NCBI GenBank assembly: GCA_016800925.1
Contig: JABCPU010000244.1
Coordinates: forward strand, 1-64,000
DNA from: Suillus spraguei
Taxonomy: Eukaryota > Basidiomycota > Agaricomycetes > Boletales > Suillaceae
DNA: 64,000 nucleotides
Reading direction: 5' to 3'
Shown: in pieces, positions 11,200-23,464 of the stretch
Position numbering within the stretch: position 1 is the stretch's first letter
How the letters are laid out: the number at the start of each line of letters is the position of its first letter
Program-made: the position numbers and the translations under genes
Notes under the pieces: model-generated
Seen by the model: the letters and a program-made list of their open reading frames with translations, nothing else
Told to the model about the DNA's origin: nothing
The model's database searches: none

Positions 11200-13384
11200 A
11201 TGGCACCCAGAATTAACACGCGGGATAGGGAAGCTCTCAGGGTTCTGCCTCGGTTGATGCAGGTGTGCTCAAATCCCTTTACGAGGTATGACAGTACTGA
11301 TTTCTTGTTTCTCGCTGTCACAGCGTAAAGTTGATGGGGCATTGCGTGGCTCAGTCGAAGACCTCAGAGACGTTGTTGGTAGTCTCAATCAACTCAAGGA
11401 TGTCACGCCACTTTTGCTTCCCGTCTTTCACGCACAACTGGAGGCATACCCTGTTCCGGACAGAATTAGTCCTGACGTTGTACCAGTGATCATGCTCGCC
11501 AAATGGTCCTTGGGTGGTATTGTGCAAATCTGTCATAACCTCGGCAGTAATATCAGTCTTGGAGAACGCATTGTACATGATGCTATTGCTTCAAAGTGGG
11601 AGATGCTCTTCCCGTGGATGCAGTTCTTCAGCAACAACTTCCTCCCACCTTCGCAGAGACCTGCTGCCCTCCCACATGGTCTGTCTGTTAGCACTTACGA
11701 GGCCCTTAGGATTACCATACATCCACTGTCAACCTTGTGCCAATTTACAGCAACTGGCAGGCAGTTGATGAGGATGAACCCCATTGTCCAAGCATTTTTC
11801 TTCCGGGCTTGGGTCATCGTTGATGGGCTAAAGAGTAATGACGTCGCTGATCCTCTTCGAGAAGGTGACAAAAATCTCAGTGCACTGATACGGGCGAATA
11901 TGTGCTCGCTCAGCGTTATCTGCATGGAAGACACCCCAGCATCTCTACCAGTATCCATCATTGCCTCTGCTGCCGGCGGAACCTTCCCCATGGCCTCATT
12001 AGCCCTCCGATATATTCGTCGTATGACTAAAGAGGTGTCTAATATGCCAGAACCTCGGTTACGAGCAAGAGAAAATGTCGATTTCTCGTCCATGACAGTA
12101 TGTGCCACTGGCTTGGCTCAAGCCATCCTCTTCATGCAATCCTTGGGCGACAGAGAGGGCGGTTGTCATGAATTGCTCCTCCAAATTGGCTCGATTCGTA
12201 CTGTCCTAAGTGCTGTCTCGACACTATGGGAACGACTCCTAACACCGGCGTGGAATAGTTCAGATAACGAACCAGATATAGGGTTGGCAGCGCGACGCAG
12301 AGTGTTATACATAGCATATCGCTATATCGGCTATTCAATGAATTGCGCAAATGACTCTGCTTTGGTGATATCTCAGGCCCTTCAGCATGGTCTACTCGAA
12401 TGTCTCCTACGGACTGGGTCATCCCGAGCTGAACGTGTTGACAATACCAAACGCTTTGATGATGACCATGACATTCAACTACTCAAAGAACTTCCCCGGT
12501 TCTTCATATTCTCAAAAGTGCTACGGGCCCTTCACCCCGCCCTTCAGAGACTAGATCGGGTAGACCTTCAAGAACGAGCATCTCAAGACCCCGTATTGTG
12601 GGAAGTATGGCAATCCGTCGACTCCGCGGCCCGTACCTTCACCAATTTTCACGAGCTGCCTGAAGGAGCTCCTTTCTACCGGTATCGGTGTTGTAGCCTG
12701 AAAGTGCGTTCGAAGATGGTTTGGTTCTCTTCGCCAACTGAAATCCTTTGTTATCAGTGCTCTCTCAATTTCTCCGAAGACGATGTCACAGCATATCGTT
12801 GTTCGGGGTGCATGCTGACACGTTACTGCTCAAAAAATTGTCAAAAGGACGCTTGGGATTCCGGTCACCGTGTTCACTGTCGCATGCTTCGTTCCGCTCT
12901 TGGTCAGATTTTGTCCTATGCATTTATACAGTCTTATCTGATGGTGTAATGCAAAGGCAATCAAGATGTACGCGAGATCCGCAAAAGTTTGCCGGTTATT
13001 GCGATGATCGAGTCTTGGATATGCGAAGAACGTATTCATGAAATCATGTCTCTCGATAAAGATGCGGTGAAGACCTCCGACAACGATCGCTCTATCGTAG
13101 AGGTCGACTTGTCCCTTTACCCCATCGAATTAAATATGTATTCCTTGCGGGACTATTTCCTTGTTTGCGGCTCTCATACCTTCGAACGAGAAGTTGCTGA
13201 GTCGATCACAACCTCAGAAGAAAGCCCATACGGTCTGGTTGCTGTCAAGGTCAGGCTTGGCAGAGAGTATTATTCGTTGTTCAGCCCAGCAACCGCTTTG
13301 GGCGTCGCGTTTGGGTGGACGTCGGGCATTCAGGGAGGACGATACATCCATGACCATTCCCATTCTCAGACACCTGATACATGA
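11200..13384 (+). CDS. MYND-type zinc finger protein
   Basis: Three exons (11200-11262, 11324-12902, 12957-13384) give 689 aa in frame. The start MAPRINTRDREALRVLP joins cleanly to RKVDGALRGSVEDLRD. Residues 1 to about 490 are a helical region typical of large basidiomycete MYND proteins. The MYND finger spans about 497-540 with the cysteine/histidine pattern CYQC, CSGC, YCSKNCQ and HRVHCRML, all ligands present. MYND fingers bind proline-rich partner peptides and often act in transcriptional regulation. The partner here is unknown. The tail after the finger (about 142 aa) is unremarkable. The last residues are uncertain: an alternative frame ends IPILRHLIHEIVSEV at 13403, which would need a small intron or indel near 13345. 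It lies downstream of gene A on the same strand with 1.2 kb between. Confidence 0.85.
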
Positions 13385-13819
13385 GATTGTATCAGAAGTC
13401 TAGTTTGGCAATACCGTCAACCAAGCTACAGCCACTTGGTACTTGCATTCTGGAGCTCGAACGAGGCGCGTTACTGGACCTTGAAGCAGGATTTAAAGGT
13501 CCAAAAACGTAGGTAAGCCTTCGAAAGAGCTATGTTCATGTGTTGATTTGGCTATCATAGGGAAATCGCATAGTTCACAGGACTGCACCACCTCCGGAGG
13601 CCTTCATGAATAAATCATGTCTAGTGCTGTGACGCGCATCAGAAGATGAAAGGAATGGTCCCTTAGAAATAAACCTACACCTATGTTCCAATTCCAATGA
13701 TTAAACTATAGGTTTGGCCAGCTGGGATATAATATATCGAACACATTATAAACGCAGTCAGTATCTGTGCATACTTACCATCTTCGCGCGCCATCTTTCT
13801 TCTGACTTAACAACTTTGA
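13385..13819. other. Spacer between MYND gene and duplicated region
   Basis: No gene is recognisable. The sequence is AT-rich, without long ORFs, and leads into the first unit of the segmental duplication. Confidence 0.4.
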
Positions 13820-15040
13820 TAGTAGAAAACTGGACATGTGACAAGCGAAAGTATTAGTAAGTATATATGCACCCAAGGATTCGTGGCGCTGAAATGACAG
13901 GACGCGAGAGAAGGGATTCAGAACTGCAAGCGACAACATCAACCTGTTGGAGTCCGACGCACCAGAGGGAGAAGAGAAGTGAATGGCCGAAGAATCCGAG
14001 AAGCAAGGCACGAGGGGGAGAAGCTGAAGAACGTGGTTCGAGCGCAAGCCATAATTGGCCAGTGGGATGCAGCGCGCTGACGTCGGCCGAGCCTCTACAA
14101 AATATGTCAACGAGTTATGTCTAAATTTTCGTTTCCTTTGTACTTACTATAAAGTCCAGCGCCGCCGCGTAGAAACATCTCAGTTCTTCTTCGAGAAACT
14201 GAGATGTAAGTCTGTAGATTCTTGTACCGTCAGCGTTAACTGACGAAAGCAATAGCGTACCTTGTTCTTCTAGCGCACATGTTAATAGAGTTTTCTTCGA
14301 GAAACTGAGATCGTACCTTGTTCTTCTAGACCCTTTCTCCCGCCCTCGTTAGCCTCTTATCGCAAGACAACCCTTGTAAGAGATGCGGGTCATACATGTC
14401 CTGCCAAGTCCCGCATACCCTAAGCAAAGTACTGACTTCCCGCTCACATCGAATTAAGCCGAGGGTTGCATTAGTCAGAAGGTCGCTGTCAATACCTGTC
14501 ACTCTTGCACTGTGAGGGTAGGTTACCGTACCCCTCATCTGAACGTCTGGTTCAGGCAAATTTCTTATTATTATTTAGATGCCTCCCTCTCATGTCCGGA
14601 TCATTTGTTTTTTTTCCCGTAATTGATGGACGCTGCCGCTGACCGGTCAACCGGTGACCTTAGACATCATCATGTTTAATCTACTACTCTCTGAAAATGA
14701 GTCTATCTGCAAATTGTGACTCTCCTTGAATTTATTCTGGCGTCTTTTACACAAATACACCTTCGAGTTTTGTCTCTGCAACTAGTAACCACAATATGGT
14801 GGCAGCGAATCGAGCGAATCACTAGCAATATGGCCGTCCTGCACTATTTAACTGGAATACGCTAGTGAGTGCATCAATTATTAAATTATACACCGAGAAC
14901 AGGAACGCCGATGACTCGGAGGGTAGTTGCATGCCGTATTAGAGCTTCGACATCCTGTAACTCACGTTCCATGATGTACGGTTTACAGATTTTGTCCGTT
15001 AATTAGCCGAGTCCCGACGCCAAGGTGTCAAAACTTTACA
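13820..15040. repeat. Segmental duplication, non-coding part, copy 1
   Basis: This stretch is a diverged copy of 16656-17400. Shared landmarks in the same order are AGTAGAAAACTGGAC (13821 and 16656), TCATACATGTCCTGC (14388 and 16761), CTGCAACTAGT before the GGCAGCGA block, and the AAATTATACACCGAGAAC block. It precedes Mpv17 copy 1 just as the second copy precedes Mpv17 copy 2. An 11-bp perfect hairpin sits at 14175-14207, and part of it recurs near 14290 beside a repeated CGTACCTTGTTCTTCTAG. No gene is evident inside. Confidence 0.7.
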
Positions 15041-15615
15041 GGGATGTGTCCGTCTCAGGGAACCTTAATAACAGATTTAAGCCGTGATAGTCGTGGAGAA
15101 GCTGTACTTGTGACGTCTGCAAACCAGAGTTAGACGAACAATTGAAGTCATCATCCGAGAAAGTCTAAGAGCCTCGCATCCTGAGCGCAGACCGTGAGTC
15201 TGACTGGTCCAAGAGCTATGGAACTGGCGAGAATAATCATAAAATAATAGATACACAGAAGGAACAATAGAGGCAGTGAATGAAACTGCCCAGTAGCAAT
15301 CTAGCTATATATTGCCTTATAAGACCTGTCCATCCGAAGGAAAAGAGAGGGGTTGATCACAGTACCGATGCTTGATGACGATATTAATCCACCTTGGACT
15401 TCAGAAGGCATCCTGAACGCTCCAGCAATAAGAACGAAAAGTCTCTACGTGGGACTCCTGACAGTACTGATGGTCTAGTTGATATACACATGCTGGTGGG
15501 AGGCACACTACAAATTACGATCATCTACTTCTCGCTATCTTTGTCTGACTCGATGGCTTCCAGGTGCTGCGAACTAGTATTGATAACGCTGAGGTATGCA
15601 TCTGAAAGGCGATGA
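15041..15615. other. Region 3' of Mpv17 copy 1
   Basis: No gene is visible. From about 15340 the sequence is alignable to 19967 onward, the equivalent flank of Mpv17 copy 2, including the shared TTGATATACACATGCTGGTG. It lies downstream of the minus-strand gene and may hold its 3' untranslated region. Confidence 0.4.
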
Positions 15616-16520
15616 TCAAGAAGAAGGGCTTTTGGTAAACTCAAACTTACTCCGAAACAAGCTGACAAAGTTCACGACAACAAAACGAAGATGGTGCGGT
15701 ACGATAGCGAAGTTAATGAGTTGGATGGGTATGAAGATGCCCCTAGAGGCATTTTGAGTGCACGATGCGTACGCCACAACGCAAATCTCACCAGTTAAGG
15801 AGTACCGCTGGGGCATACGCCTGGGGTGCATGTGAGGTGGCTACCAGATTACAAAAGAGGGTTTAGCTTACAGTACTAAGGCGATCCTGTACACCAGAAA
15901 TACCCTTTCCCTCCATGATACTCACTGTGCTAAAAAATAATCCAACCATCACTAGAAGAATGCGAAGAGTGAGAAAGACGGGTAGGTCCACGTGTAATAA
16001 ACGAACCAGGAACCATAATCGCCTGGTCCATTGCAACCTGCAGAAAGGTAATCATTCCCTCAAGAAATCCAAGGAGACAGTAAATCCCATACACGACCTA
16101 TCACAGCCTTCGTAGGACTAGAGAACTTGATGCGGTTAAGAAGTTGGAACCATTTTGTGAATGCTGGCCCAAAGAGCGCTCCTGACGAATTTAGGAATGA
16201 ATGAGACTTCAAGATCAGGGCCCACATTAGGTTTACTAGTATTACCTCCATAAAAAGTGAGACGCGCAGTACGCATGAACTGCAGACATGTTCAAAACCA
16301 GTTCCTCCTTAGTAGCATCAACACTCACATCATGATTCTTTCCCCGACGTTCAATTATTTGCTGAGCGATCACATCACCTGCACCAAATAAAACGGCAGA
16401 AGTGGTGGAGTGTGTGAACACGGGTCTTCGGATGATGGCGGCACTGAAATACTTGAGCAAGCAAAACCAAGAATGTGAATGTGAAGGCACCAACTTGTAC
16501 AACCGAAGAATCGAGGCCAT
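15616..16520 (-). CDS. Mpv17/PMP22 family membrane protein, copy 1
   Basis: A minus-strand gene with the same seven-exon plan as copy 2 and no visible lesion. Exon 1 (16329-16520) encodes MASILRLYKLVPSHSHSWF followed by the family start RRPVFTHSTTSAVLFGAGDV. Later exons give FMRTARLTFYGG, GALFGPAFTKWFQ, VAMDQAIMVP, a segment ending in SIMEGKGIS, and the signature end FIPIQLINFAIVPHHLRF. Mpv17/PMP22 proteins are four-helix channels of the mitochondrial inner or peroxisomal membrane. The yeast member Sym1 is inner-mitochondrial. All introns are 45-65 bp GT-AG. Compared with copy 2 it differs at many residues, so the duplication is old and both copies appear to be under selection. An independent copy 4.6 kb away lies in the same orientation. 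The family call is firm; the organelle is not determined. Confidence 0.85.
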
Positions 16521-16655
16521 TGTTGAAGAAATCGTTTGATATTAACAATATTAATTGGAGTGTTGGAGAACTCCAACCTCAAGTTACCAGATGGCGAGTT
16601 GTTTATAGACTGGTCGAAGTTACTATCTGCTAGCGCTTGAGCCTAGATATCGTAT

Positions 16656-17400
16656 AGTAGAAAACTGGACGTACAGACTGGCAAGCGAAAATATCAGCAA
16701 CTATGCACACAAAGGCGCTGAAAAGGACGGAAATGACAAGACACCAGAGAACAGATCCGACTCATACATGTCCTGCGGCGGCCATGTCCAGCATGGTGAC
16801 TTCTCGTTCACGCCGAATTAAGCCGAATAACCGGGCCGCATTGAGATGAAAATCGTTGTCAACACCTGGTCGCTCTCGCACTTGTCAGGAAATGTTCCAA
16901 TCTAGTGTGGGGGGTAGATACCCCCCACAGATGCCTTTGTAAATCATTGTCTTGTACAAAATGTCTGATTCAGCAATTTTCTTATTATTTTTTGTCTCGC
17001 TTCCACATCCGGATTATTTGTGTGTGTGTTTTTCCGGTACGCCTCGCTTCTACGTATACATCGTACGTTTTATTTCCTCTGTCAATTTGGTGATTCATCA
17101 AATACGCGTTCGTGTTCTGTCTCTGCAACTAGTGATCACGATGTGGCGGCAGCGAGTCACTGGCCCAGGAGGTGCAATATGGCCCATCTTGCACCATTTA
17201 ACTTCGGAATAGGCTAGTGAGTGCAGCGATAATTAAATTATACACCGAGAACGGGAATACCAATGACACAGAGGGCAGTTGCATGCCCTATTAGAGCTTC
17301 GACATCCATGTAGCTGTAGATTCACGTTCTATGTCTTGCGATCTGCAAATGCTTGACCGTCAATTAGCCGTGTCAAGGTGTCAAAACTTTTGCAGACGTA
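16656..17400. repeat. Segmental duplication, non-coding part, copy 2
   Basis: A diverged, shorter copy of 13820-15040, in the same orientation and order of landmarks. It contains an added perfect palindrome at 16906-16929 (arms of 11 bp around GA, with runs of six G and six C). No gene is seen. It ends near the CAAGGTGTCAAAACTTT block shared with 15025. Confidence 0.7.
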
Positions 17401-19966
17401 TTTTTCTGTACACTCTTTAAGACGGGGAGGCGACCACTGCGTCATACTATTGGTTACGGTCTTATAGACTATATCCGTTTTTCTAAACGTCACTCGTCAG
17501 TTGTCAGCCGTGTTATTGAATTACCGCAGGTAGATAGTCATATTGCACATGACGTAGCGGGAATGATACTCTGAATTCTCACTGGGGGTGTCGAAGACGC
17601 CGGACTCTCTTGGTCATACAGCCGCTGTTGTCCTTGATGACATTCCGATGACATTCGGTCGTGCTCGGCACTGTGAGTCTGAGACATTTCTCATTCCTTT
17701 GGCCGGATCTCCACCTCTTCTGCACCAGCATCTTGCGCGGTATGGATGATCCACGATCCCATTATTATACCGACGAATTTCACCGTGACAGCTCACAGCA
17801 TTTACCGGCCTTGAAACTTATTAGTGCTCGCACTTTTACCTGCAATAGCTCGAAGTCGTGCAAATATTGTATACCCAGGAAACTGAGGCCCCCTGATGGT
17901 GCTCACAATATTAACATATATAACAAGATAGCATTCCTACAGTAACAAGACATGTAGTAACAGGATGCAAACTGGAATGTTCCCCGTGCATAGCTCAAAG
18001 ATAAGTATTCTGTTGCCATCACACACGGCGAAGTATTCCGTAGCACGATCTTCGAGTCCTGTCAAAACAATAGTCAAGGATGGTGTGGGGTGCCTGCCCA
18101 TCCTTTGAAGGATGCTCAATCTAATTTATTCTCAAAAAAGCGATGGGGCCTGATAATGCTAAATTTCGCAAGTTAGCACTCCTACTGGCACTATCTGTAC
18201 TATGTACCTTACTGGTCTCAATCTATAAGGCTCAAAAATAATAGATGTTTGCCATCGTACGGCCTGTTGACAGGTTGAATTGATGTAGAGCCCTCCGGTT
18301 TATTTAAAACTACGGTATAATGCAAATACCGCCCGTACCCGCGGAATTAGCGAGTCAGTGTAGATACGAATTGTTGGAGATGCTGTATGTGCCCTGTGGC
18401 GCCGCCTGAAAGATTCATGGCCCTTCCGGTGCTCAAACTTAATTACCAGGGGTCAAAATGTTCTGGCAGGGTAGGAACAGCAGTGCTCTAGGGTGTGCCA
18501 GAGGTATGCAGTAAGTTAGCTTGTGATCATGTTGATGTTGATACTGAGGGATCGTGCGCCAAGTTGTGTGAATATAACTGGTGTCAGTTGCCGATCTTTA
18601 ACACGACCCTGAGATCGGGCAGGCACATGGTGGTAGCAATGGCATGGTATATATAGGAGCAACGAACTGCGGTTGCACAAGCAGAAAATGACGACAAGGT
18701 TGTGAAGGACATGGTGGAACGTAGTCTATGAGAGTTACGTGAGAACGTCAACTTGGAGAGCCATTCGATGATTTTTTCGGTTCTTTTCAGTATCACAAAC
18801 GAATAATAACACGTACAGGACTTTAAATATTAAGGCGGTAACACGAGGCAAGTTGCTTGCGAAAGCCTCGCGGGGATGCCACCATTCTATCATGATGGAT
18901 CCGTCGAACTCTGAGTCTGTGCGAGTCGTACCAGGCATTGCATGTGGTATATCATAGCATATCACCTTGACGATATTCTTCTGTTCCCTGAGTTGGCTTG
19001 CTCGGTAGATATGGTGGTCTTATCCAGTGATTTATCCTGAGCTACCGAAGTGTGTGAGGCCAGCGGCAATATCAAGTTTTTGGACTTCCAGTAGTGCGCT
19101 TACGGCGTTGTCAAGTTTGATGTCCGACATCGGCAGCCACGGCATAGGTCACGATTGGCTCTTTGGCACCAAGTAATTGCTTTAAAATGAGTGCTGTAAT
19201 GAGATAATGGTCCGTTATGTACTGATACTACTAGTGTACAGCCTCATGCAGTCCCTGAATTGAATAACTCAGTTGAGGAAGAGTTCCGAGTGAGTTCGAG
19301 AACAGTCAATATTGTCTCCGGGCCTAACCGACTCGAATAGTATCCCTTTTTCACTTTGAATCTAAGTACCAGTCGCATGTGCTGTCCATATACACCTTTG
19401 GGAATACGTTCCTTCTATAGGTGAGCTATGATCGTTTATAAGTTGTTGGCATTTTGATCTGGCCTCCAAATTCCTAATTGGTTTCTGGTTTCCCAGTCAC
19501 ACATACAGCACCTTTGGGAATAATTGTTCATACGTAGGTTCCTTTGGGTAGAGGTGCAAGTTATGATTGTTAAGTTGTGAGCATGTTGATCTGACTTCCA
19601 AACTCTTGATTGGGCGCTGATTTCCCAGTCACACTAGACGTATACACCTTTGAGAATAATTGTGTATATGTAGGTTCCTTAGAGCAGAAGCGCAGGTTAC
19701 GCTCGTTAAGCTGTGGGCATTTTGACCTGACTTCCAAATTTCTTGATTCCACATTTCAGGTGAACTGTGGCCTCACTAGAGCGGAAGTAGTATGGAAACC
19801 AGATAGCATTCTAGGAACACCGATCGATAGTTGATTATGCTGGACGAACGCAGAGGGCACGGATTCTAGAACAGCACCTGATATGTCAGATTCCGAACAA
19901 AGTGCGTTCCAGAGGCTATACTGCATCATGCATACTTCCAATTTGGGGGGACCTTATCCATCATGA
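17400..19966. other. Insertion in the second duplication unit, no recognised gene
   Basis: About 2.5 kb separates the non-coding half of unit 2 from its Mpv17 half and has no counterpart in unit 1. I see no long ORF or protein family. It contains a three-copy tandem repeat (19386-19760). It may be an insertion into unit 2, or sequence lost from unit 1. Confidence 0.45.
19386..19760. repeat. Three-copy tandem repeat, unit about 120-130 bp
   Basis: Three successive units begin ACACCTTTGGGAATA, CACCTTTGGGAATAATTGT and ACACCTTTGAGAATAATTGT. They share a TAGGTTCCTT block, a GTTATGAT/GTTACGCT block and a GACTTCCAAA block, then TTTCCCAGTCACAC joins one unit to the next. The units are diverged by perhaps 15-20 percent by eye. 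There is no coding potential. Confidence 0.7.
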
Positions 19967-20257
19967 GGAAAAGGGTGATCACCTATATATAAGTGTGCAG
20001 TGCTGATGCGCGAGCCATTCACGACGATACTGATATACTCACTCTTCAGGAGGCATCCTGAATGCTTCAGCAATAAGAACAAAAGGGTTCCACGTGGGAT
20101 TGAAGTGCGGATGGTCTAGTTGATATACACATGCTGGTGGGAGGCACACCACAAGTTACGATCACGCTATTTCTCGGTACCATTGTCCGACTCGATTGCT
20201 TCCTGGTGCTGCGAACTAGCATTGACAGCGCTGAGGTACGTATCTAAAAGGCAATGT

Positions 20258-21151
20258 TCAAGAAGAAGGGTTTTCAGTGAACTCGAACTTACTCCAAAAC
20301 AAGCTGACAACGCTCACGACAACAAAGCGAAGATGGTGCGGTACGATAGCGAAGTTGATGATTTGGGTGGGTATGAAGACGCCCCTAGAACTATTTGAGT
20401 GCACGATGCGTAGGCTACAACGCAAATCTCACCAGTTACGGATCAATGTTGGGGTATACGCCTGGGATACATGTGAGGTGGCTACCACGTTCCAGAGGGG
20501 ACTTAGCTTACGGTACTGATGCGGTCTTGTGCACCAGAAATACCCTTTCCCTCCATAATACTCATTGTGCCAAAAAAGAATCCGACAGCCACTAGAAGAA
20601 AGTGAAGAGTGAGAAAGATGACTAGATCCACGTGTAGTAAACGAACCAGGAGTCAGGATCGCCTGGTCCAGCCAAACCTGCAAAAAGGCAATCATTCCCT
20701 CATGAAATCCAAAGAGACGGCACATCCCTTACACGGTATATTACTGCCTTCGTAGGACTAGAGAACTTGATGCGGTTGAGAAGCTGGTACCATTTTGTCA
20801 ATGCTGGCCCAAAGAATGCTCCTGATAAAATTAGGAATGAATTAGACTTCAAGACCGGGGTCCACACTCGGATTACCTCCATAAAATGTGAGGCGCGCAG
20901 TGCGCATGAACTACGCAGACATGTTCAAAACCAGTTCCTCCCGTAGCATCGACACTCACATCGTGGTTCTTTCCCTGACGTTCGATGATTTGCTGGGCAA
21001 TCACATCACCTGCACCAAATAAAAAGGCAGCAGTGGCAGACTGTGCGAACATGGGTCTTCGGATGAGAGCGGCACTGAAATACTTGAGCAAGCAAAACGA
21101 AGGATATGAATGTGAAGGAACCAACTTGTACAACCGGAGAACTGAGGCCAT
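20258..21151 (-). CDS. Mpv17/PMP22 family membrane protein, copy 2
   Basis: Seven exons on the minus strand sum exactly to 193 aa: 20960-21151, 20877-20910, 20733-20821, 20647-20677, 20512-20591, 20433-20461, 20258-20384. Landmarks are RRPMFAQSATAAFLFGAGDV (family RRP..T...LFG.GD), FMRTARLTFYGG, GAFFGPALTKWYQ, VWLDQAILTP, SIMEGKGIS and the C-terminal FIPTQIINFAIVPHHLRF. The length and the order of motifs match Mpv17/Sym1 proteins, four-helix proteins of mitochondria or peroxisomes. All introns are short GT-AG. The gene sits in the second unit of a segmental duplication; its paralogue lies at 15616-16520. Nothing suggests it is broken. Confidence 0.88.
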
Positions 21152-23464
21152 TATTGAAGAAATCCCTGGATGTTGCCAATATTAATGGGAGTGTTGGAGA
21201 ACTCCAACTTCCAACTTCAAGTTACCCGATCGTACATACTCGGGGTCGCGGAATTTAAATTTAGATTATGTAAGATGTATGTAAATTAAAATAATCATCG
21301 AAGCTATCCGCTATGTAGCGCTTGAACCTAGCTGGATATCTCATGAGATGCGTCAAAATTATGCAGTAAGGTCACAATATTTCGACATAGAACTATGTGG
21401 AATTTTAAGAATAGTTAGTAGCGTCTTTCTTCAACCATTTGGGCGAACTATCTCACAAAAACAAGGAATAACTGCCCTAGGAAGTCTGGGTCAACTACCA
21501 TGGATCGGCATGATTAATTTCTTTGAGTGAAGTAATATCCGTTTTCTGATGTCTGTTTGATATGATGCTCAGTCTCGTAAATTAAGGTTCATAAATAGTT
21601 GTGTTGATGTCCAAAACTTGCTAAATCAGTTATCTGTACTGGCAGTGCCGCACATATGGCTGTTGATAAAAACCATTCATACACTGGAAGGACACAACTT
21701 TGAAAACATTCCGACCGTTACATTTAAACATATTCGTTATATATTTCATTGCTTGCGTTATCTCTCGCTCCAATCATGAGGCACGTTACTCGATGTATCA
21801 AGACGCACGCACGAAAGGCGGCTCTTTTGTTTGCAAGGAGTGCGAGTCTGAGATCCGTCGATATTCCTGAACCAAAGCTAACATCCTGTATTGCCTTGGG
21901 GAAAAAAAGGAGACATTCCTTCTTGTGTTGATTGAAACATTCAAGTCAAGTAGTTAGTAGTAGTGCGCACATGGATATTTCCAGTTGTCCGCATGCAATG
22001 GTAAACTCAGAATACGAAATTTCTTGCAGCTATTGATCGCTCACTGTCGCAGGAACGTGAACGATGCTCTATTCATACTTGCTGTCCATTGAGTGGTCGA
22101 ATGGCAGACAAAGGAGAACCATGTTTGTACTTTCACAAGCATATGTCTTTTGCATCCCAGATTAGCATGTGTGAATGTGGACGCATATATTAGTGCCGTT
22201 GCAAACCCAACCGGCGATTTGGATGCGGAATTAATTGTCAACTACATACGATCGACTTGGAGGCAAAGGGTTGATCAAGTCCAAGATATAACATATCGGA
22301 CGGTTCAACGCAATCAGCCATTTAGATATGCAAATGCGCAACGAGTCAGTAGTGTGAACGGGTAAGTTTACATAGCCATCCAGGTGTGTCATACCTTGCT
22401 ACCTGCTAAGCGGGACATCCGGGACAACTCATAGTGGTATGTTCACTACGATGTGTGAATCCGCCTTCTCCAGGAAAACCGATACAAGACACCGGAAATA
22501 AGGGAAGCATACGATATCATCGACTCGTAGCGAAGTTTCGAATGCGGAACGAATTTCCAGGGTCCATTCTAAAAACGTCGTTGTCTTGAGCTCAGGACCA
22601 TCCTCTCGTAAATAACTCATGCGGACCTTTCCTAATTTGGCCACCACCCTTGTAACGGAGTATCCTGATCCTTGCTGTATACTCAAAGTTCAAGAAAGTT
22701 AGCTATCTTCAGAATACTGCTACATGGGAGTCACAAGGTTAAATATCTCCCATGCGAAATTTTAACCGGTAGCCAAATTAGGAAACTACGTTGTGAGGAT
22801 GACTCCGGCAATCCGGACCCGCAGGTAAATACCGACACTCCATCAGGACACTATCTTCCGAATCGATTGCTTCTGACTTTTACTAGAGTCCGGAGACAAG
22901 CTTCCCGTCTTATGTAGGTCACCGGGTCGTAACTAACATACTCACTATCTTAGTAATAGCCTGAGAGGAAGATTGACGTTTCCTCGAAAATAACAATAAC
23001 TAGCACACTCTGATCTGGACAGAGATATCATAGCCTGCACAGACTACAACAAGGAACAGAACGCAAAATAGAATTAAAAAAAGATGACCAAAAAGACGAC
23101 CAAAAGCATATCCTGCGATTTTTTCCACTGTAGACTCTGGGCGAGATAATCGGGATCCGGGAGTAGTTGGATCGTGAGTGAGTAAACAGTATGTACATCT
23201 TCCGGATCAGTTCCCGGAATCTACGGTCACCTGTCTTCAACTCTATAGACAGGAAATTTACACACTCACTCAGATTAGAACTTAATCAATCACTGGCACA
23301 CTGCTCACCGTAGCGCAGCGCATGCGTACAATTGACACCGTACTTTATACGCGAATGAAGATATGCCAGCCTCAGTATAAAGGACTGAAGTTGATGTGCA
23401 CACTGACCTTATCCCTGTTCTCTGAAGGATCATAGCACTACAAGTCAGCACCGGCCATCCAGTC
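21152..23464. other. Intergenic region, possible coding relics
   Basis: The first 200 bases still align with the promoter side of Mpv17 copy 1. Beyond that no gene is recognisable. A frame at 22093-22365 (reading VDAYISAVANPTGDLDAELI in part) follows a possible splice acceptor and could be an exon or a relic, but I could find no start or family. The final 150 bases are the 5' flank of the transporter gene. Confidence 0.35.
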
